A stretch of DNA of 64,000 bases, taken from contig NZ_CP029206.1 in assembly GCF_003101015.1 (NCBI RefSeq), positions 1,809,001 to 1,873,000 of the forward strand, in the 5' to 3' direction. A program made the position numbers and the translations under genes. How positions within the stretch are numbered: position 1 is the first letter of the stretch; each line of letters begins with the position of its first letter. Below are positions 61,200-64,000 of this stretch, piece by piece. The notes under the pieces were generated by a model. That model was not told the origin of the DNA. It did not search any database and saw only the letters and a program-made list of their open reading frames with translations. This DNA comes from Actinobacillus porcitonsillarum (GTDB lineage Bacteria; Pseudomonadota; Gammaproteobacteria; Enterobacterales; Pasteurellaceae).

Positions 61200-62192
61200 T
61201 TATCGCTTAAAAATATGACCGCTTGTTGTTTCAATAAAGCTACTATGTAAAAGCAATATCCCCATGATCATTAAAATAAAGCCGATTCCCCATTTCAACA
61301 TCACGGCATATTGTTGCGTTGTTCGGTGTGATAAATACCAATGACTTAGCGTTACTGCCTTTTGTCTTGCCCAAACCACTAATAATGCAAAAAGCGTGAG
61401 GGTAAGCCCTGTCCCTACTGCCATAACAATAGCAGACAACATGCCCCACCAATAAATATTCAACGTATAAGAAAGAAAAAGAACTAAAATCGCCCCCGAA
61501 CAAGGTCTTGCACCGATACTCAAAACGAGTAAGAGTTGTGTTTTCCAATTCGTTGCTTTTTGCATTTGTGACTGCGAAGGCAGGTGTTGATGACCACAAC
61601 TACAACTTTCAGAAGATGGATGATGTATATGCGTAAGCGGTCGAATTTGCGTGATTTTTTGCATCGGTTTCGCAGCATGAATTTTAAAAGCCACTTGTGT
61701 TTTTCGTCTAGCACGCCATGCTGAATAACACCAATAGCTACCCAAAACAATCATCACGAAAAAACTCACTCGTTCAACCCATTGCAAAGTAACATTAAAA
61801 TAGGTTCGAGATAACGTAAAGGCGACGACAATAATCGATACCAAAATAATGGCGACAACGCCCTGCACGAGAGATGCCCCTAAACTCATTTGAACTGCTT
61901 GGCGTAATTTAGTTTGCTCTAAAGAGAGATAACTGGTTAAAATAAATTTGCCATGTCCTGGTCCTACGGCATGGAAAATGCCATAGAGAAAGCTAATCAA
62001 TACCAAGGTTACACCCGCTTTTCCTTGTTGCTGGCTTAATTGATTTAGCGCACCGGATAGCTGTAAATTAAAGCTCTTTTGCCATTCCATGACCTGATAA
62101 AGTAAATAAGGGTAAAGCCAATATCCTCCTACAAGAAGTAAGAGAGCAACAATGCCCCAATTAAACCATTTGGGCTGAAATCTTATTTGCAT
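61200..62192 (-). CDS. NicO-family nickel/cobalt transporter (RcnA-like)
   Basis: 330 aa, about six to seven membrane helices. Family motif FLYGIFHAVGPGHGKFILTSY near 68-88 and IGARPCSGAILVLF near 228. A His/Cys-rich cytoplasmic loop (HIHHPSSESCSCGHQH, about 190-206) suggests metal binding. It overlaps the upstream DUF1007 gene by 10 bp. Relatives export Ni/Co (RcnA) or import Ni; direction here is unknown. Confidence 0.85.
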   Translation of the reverse strand: MQIRFQPKWFNWGIVALLLLVGGYWLYPYLLYQVMEWQKSFNLQLSGALNQLSQQQGKAGVTLVLISFLYGIFHAVGPGHGKFILTSYLSLEQTKLRQAVQMSLGASLVQGVVAIILVSIIVVAFTLSRTYFNVTLQWVERVSFFVMIVLGSYWCYSAWRARRKTQVAFKIHAAKPMQKITQIRPLTHIHHPSSESCSCGHQHLPSQSQMQKATNWKTQLLLVLSIGARPCSGAILVLFLSYTLNIYWWGMLSAIVMAVGTGLTLTLFALLVVWARQKAVTLSHWYLSHRTTQQYAVMLKWGIGFILMIMGILLLHSSFIETTSGHIFKR

Positions 62193-62800
62193 GTCATACT
62201 TACCTTTTGAGCAAAATGGCGACCGAGTGAACCATCTTCCGGTGTTTGATCTTTATCTAAACCTGAAGCATATTGTTTCAATGAATTATCCACTTTAGGC
62301 TGAATTAACTGGATTTGACAATTCGGGTCAGTCATGGCGAGTTCTTTTTCACTATTATATTCCATTCCCATATAGTAAGTCGGCTCATAGGTCATCAGAA
62401 CAGTAGGTAGCTCACCTAATTGTTGCGGTTTTTCCAAATAAAACTTCACGGTAAAAATAATGCGATTATTTTTAATCTCAAAAGCATAATCTTCAGGCTT
62501 ATCCGTAAATTTAATCAAATCATTTTTTTGATTATATAAGTAACTGAAGTAATGCTCTTCTTTTGCCGTTTCTATCATCTCATTCAAAATGGTGGATTTG
62601 GTTTTATCCGGTCTATCGCTTGCTTGCAATTCATAAATTAACGTACTTGAAGCGATTTCATCTAATGTCCAGTCCATTTGAAAGCCTGTTAATGTTTTAT
62701 CATTCACTAACGCTTTCGTTTTCAGATCAACAAAAGAGTGAGGGTGTGCCCAAAGCGATACGGAAAATAGGCTTAAAAGAGAAAAAAGAATATATTTCAT
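62183..62800 (-). CDS. DUF1007 family periplasmic protein, partner of the NicO transporter
   Basis: 205 aa from the ATG at 62800. A Sec signal peptide (MKYILFSLLSLFSVSLWA) is followed by mature HPHSFVDLKTK, the conserved DUF1007 start with a His pair suited to metal binding. The frame stays open upstream to 62938, but that part lies in the RNase P RNA gene and is not translated. DUF1007 genes usually pair with NicO-type permeases. It starts only 24 bp after the rnpB terminator and has no obvious promoter of its own. Confidence 0.85.
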   Translation of the reverse strand: MKYILFSLLSLFSVSLWAHPHSFVDLKTKALVNDKTLTGFQMDWTLDEIASSTLIYELQASDRPDKTKSTILNEMIETAKEEHYFSYLYNQKNDLIKFTDKPEDYAFEIKNNRIIFTVKFYLEKPQQLGELPTVLMTYEPTYYMGMEYNSEKELAMTDPNCQIQLIQPKVDNSLKQYASGLDKDQTPEDGSLGRHFAQKVSMTCK

Positions 62801-62823
62801 AACAGTTACAAAAGAAAAGATAC

Positions 62824-62853
62824 AAAAAAGCGAACCGTTAAAAACGATTCGCT
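62824..62853 (-). terminator. Terminator of rnpB
   Basis: An AGCGAATCGTT/AACGGTTCGCT stem (one G-T pair) with a short loop, followed by TTTTTTG on the minus strand. Confidence 0.9.
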
Positions 62854-62861
62854 GGAATAAG

Positions 62862-63237
<376 letters not shown>

Positions 63238-63243
63238 GGCACA

Positions 63244-63272
63244 AGTATAACGCATTTGTCCTTTGTTGGAAA
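63244..63272 (-). promoter_or_regulatory. Promoter of rnpB
   Basis: Minus strand: -35 TTTCCA (63272-63267), 17-bp spacer, -10 TATACT (63249-63244), followed by a GC-rich TGTGCCCG discriminator and a start near 63237. Confidence 0.6.
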
Positions 63273-63279
63273 GCCACGT

Positions 63280-63507
63280 TTAATTCGAAGAAACGATGAT
63301 AAGTTGAATTTCTCCCTTATTTTCTCGCTTTTCCTTCAATATTAGCCCCATTTCCTCGCATAACAATTCAAAATCACGAATATCACTTTGTTTGTTGAGC
63401 CGAAAAAGCGCTTGAACATGAGAAGGAAGCTGTTTCAACGCACAGCGAGCCATCACTAATGGAACAGGGCAAAGGTAGCTTCTAAGATCAAACTGTATCA
63501 TTTCCAT
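63280..63507 (-). CDS. TusA/SirA-family sulfur-carrier-like protein
   Basis: 75 aa from the ATG at 63507; ATG 63534 is a possible alternative start. The family signature with the conserved Cys and CPxP motif is present: FDLRSYLCPVPLVMARCAL. The C-terminal strand LIIVSSN completes the two-layer fold. TusA relatives relay persulfide sulfur to tRNA thiolation or other acceptors; the partner here is unknown. It follows a hemerythrin-like gene. Confidence 0.8.
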   Translation of the reverse strand: MEMIQFDLRSYLCPVPLVMARCALKQLPSHVQALFRLNKQSDIRDFELLCEEMGLILKEKRENKGEIQLIIVSSN

Positions 63508-63548
63508 AATATTAAACTTGCTTACGTTTTTCATAAGCAAGTTTCTCT

Positions 63549-64000
63549 TTAGGTTTTACGGCGATTTGCCATTACCTGCCCGATTTCACTCAATTTTTCG
63601 GCTGAAATATATTGGCGACCGAGTTCAAATAACGGCTCTTCTAGTGCAATATGCAAATCGTAGCCGGAAATAAACCGCTTGATCAATTCTGGTTCTATCT
63701 CCACAATTTCATCGTTAATCAATGCTGTCAATTGAGCAGAAAGAGCATCCCAGTTTTGATGCAAATGAATATGTTGCGCTTCCAGCTCATCAATTTGCGT
63801 TTGCGCCTCAGGGTAAACCGCAAGCAAAGCAGGGAAAAAATCAAGTTCTTCATCTTCATGATGAAGAGGAGCTGATAAATTAAAATAATTCAAAATTTGC
63901 TGAACATCATTTTTTACGATCTGATTTACACCATTTTGCGTTAAATAATCCGGTAAAATTTGAAGCTGTTTACAAAAACGCTTTACCTTACTATGGCAGG
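63549..64000 (-). CDS. Hemerythrin HHE-domain protein, N-terminus beyond window edge
   Basis: The frame is open to the last base of the window; no start is needed at the internal TTG near 63893. The visible part reads CHSKVKRFCKQLQILPDYL at the edge, then LHHEDEELDFFPAL, ELEAQHIHLHQNWDAL and YDLHIALEEPLFELGRQYI, giving the His/Glu spacing of a diiron hemerythrin bundle. Such proteins bind O2, NO or iron; the role here is unknown. A TusA-like gene follows on the same strand. Confidence 0.82.
   Translation of the reverse strand, partial: CHSKVKRFCKQLQILPDYLTQNGVNQIVKNDVQQILNYFNLSAPLHHEDEELDFFPALLAVYPEAQTQIDELEAQHIHLHQNWDALSAQLTALINDEIVEIEPELIKRFISGYDLHIALEEPLFELGRQYISAEKLSEIGQVMANRRKT

Overview
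The window is a dense chromosomal segment of a Pasteurellaceae bacterium. The evidence is the gene complement (seqA/ybfF, cmoA, rpsB-tsf, ftsH/rlmE, guaBA, aceEF-lpd, mreBCD, a P2/OmpC-like porin, pckA, ffs, rnpB), the low GC content, and many copies of the DNA-uptake signal core AAGCGGT. Copies such as ACAAGCGGTC point to the Actinobacillus pleuropneumoniae-type subclade rather than Haemophilus influenzae. Species is not determined. Almost everything is core genome. Both edges cut genes: a mechanosensitive channel at the left and a hemerythrin-like protein at the right.

Layout. 1-8.3 kb (minus): seqA, menE and two tandem giant MscK-type channels, tightly spaced as one operon. 8.4-9.9 kb (plus): ybfF and cmoA. 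9.9-16.5 kb (minus): rpsB-tsf with an S2-type leader, an SbmA/YddA-like ABC transporter, rlmE-ftsH. 16.6-21.3 kb (plus): guaB and guaA, separated by about 1.6 kb of foreign DNA: a Bro-N antirepressor gene broken by an in-frame amber codon, a cluster of REP-like hairpins, and an orphan membrane protein gene. 21.5-25.7 kb: porin, priC, a DUF1919 gene, an alanine/Na+ symporter. 26-32.4 kb (minus): the pyruvate dehydrogenase operon aceE-aceF-lpd, with hairpin repeat elements in both intergenic gaps. 32.6-42.8 kb (minus): pyrD, ispE-prs, lolB, yafJ, znuB, rarA, mreBCD, argO. 42.8-51.7 kb: udk-dcd, dxs, suhB, dapA, pckA, ftsB-ispD-ispF, 4.5S RNA. 51.7-64 kb: dhaKLM, an LTA-synthase-like phosphotransferase, xseB-ispA, lpxL, raiA-type factor, truA, folE, kdkA, a DUF1007/NicO metal transporter pair, RNase P RNA, a TusA-like protein and a hemerythrin-like protein.

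Functional themes: isoprenoid synthesis (dxs, ispD, ispE, ispF, ispA), nucleotide synthesis (guaB, guaA, prs, pyrD, dcd, udk), cell shape and envelope (mreBCD, ftsB, lolB, lpxL, kdkA, porin), pyruvate and PEP metabolism (aceEF-lpd, pckA, PTS-dependent dihydroxyacetone kinase), and osmotic or stress response (two channels, raiA). By eye I find four candidate CRP sites (near priC/porin, pckA, dhaK, raiA); those at pckA and dhaK sit at the class II position relative to their inferred start sites. There is a candidate PurR box at guaB and a GATC cluster in the seqA/ybfF gap.

I did not find a convincing wholly new defence or mobile system. The most unusual locus is the insertion between guaB and guaA. 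The next most notable are the hairpin elements inside the pdh operon and the 48-bp palindrome upstream of aceE. No CRISPR array, tRNA, rRNA or complete insertion sequence was recognised.
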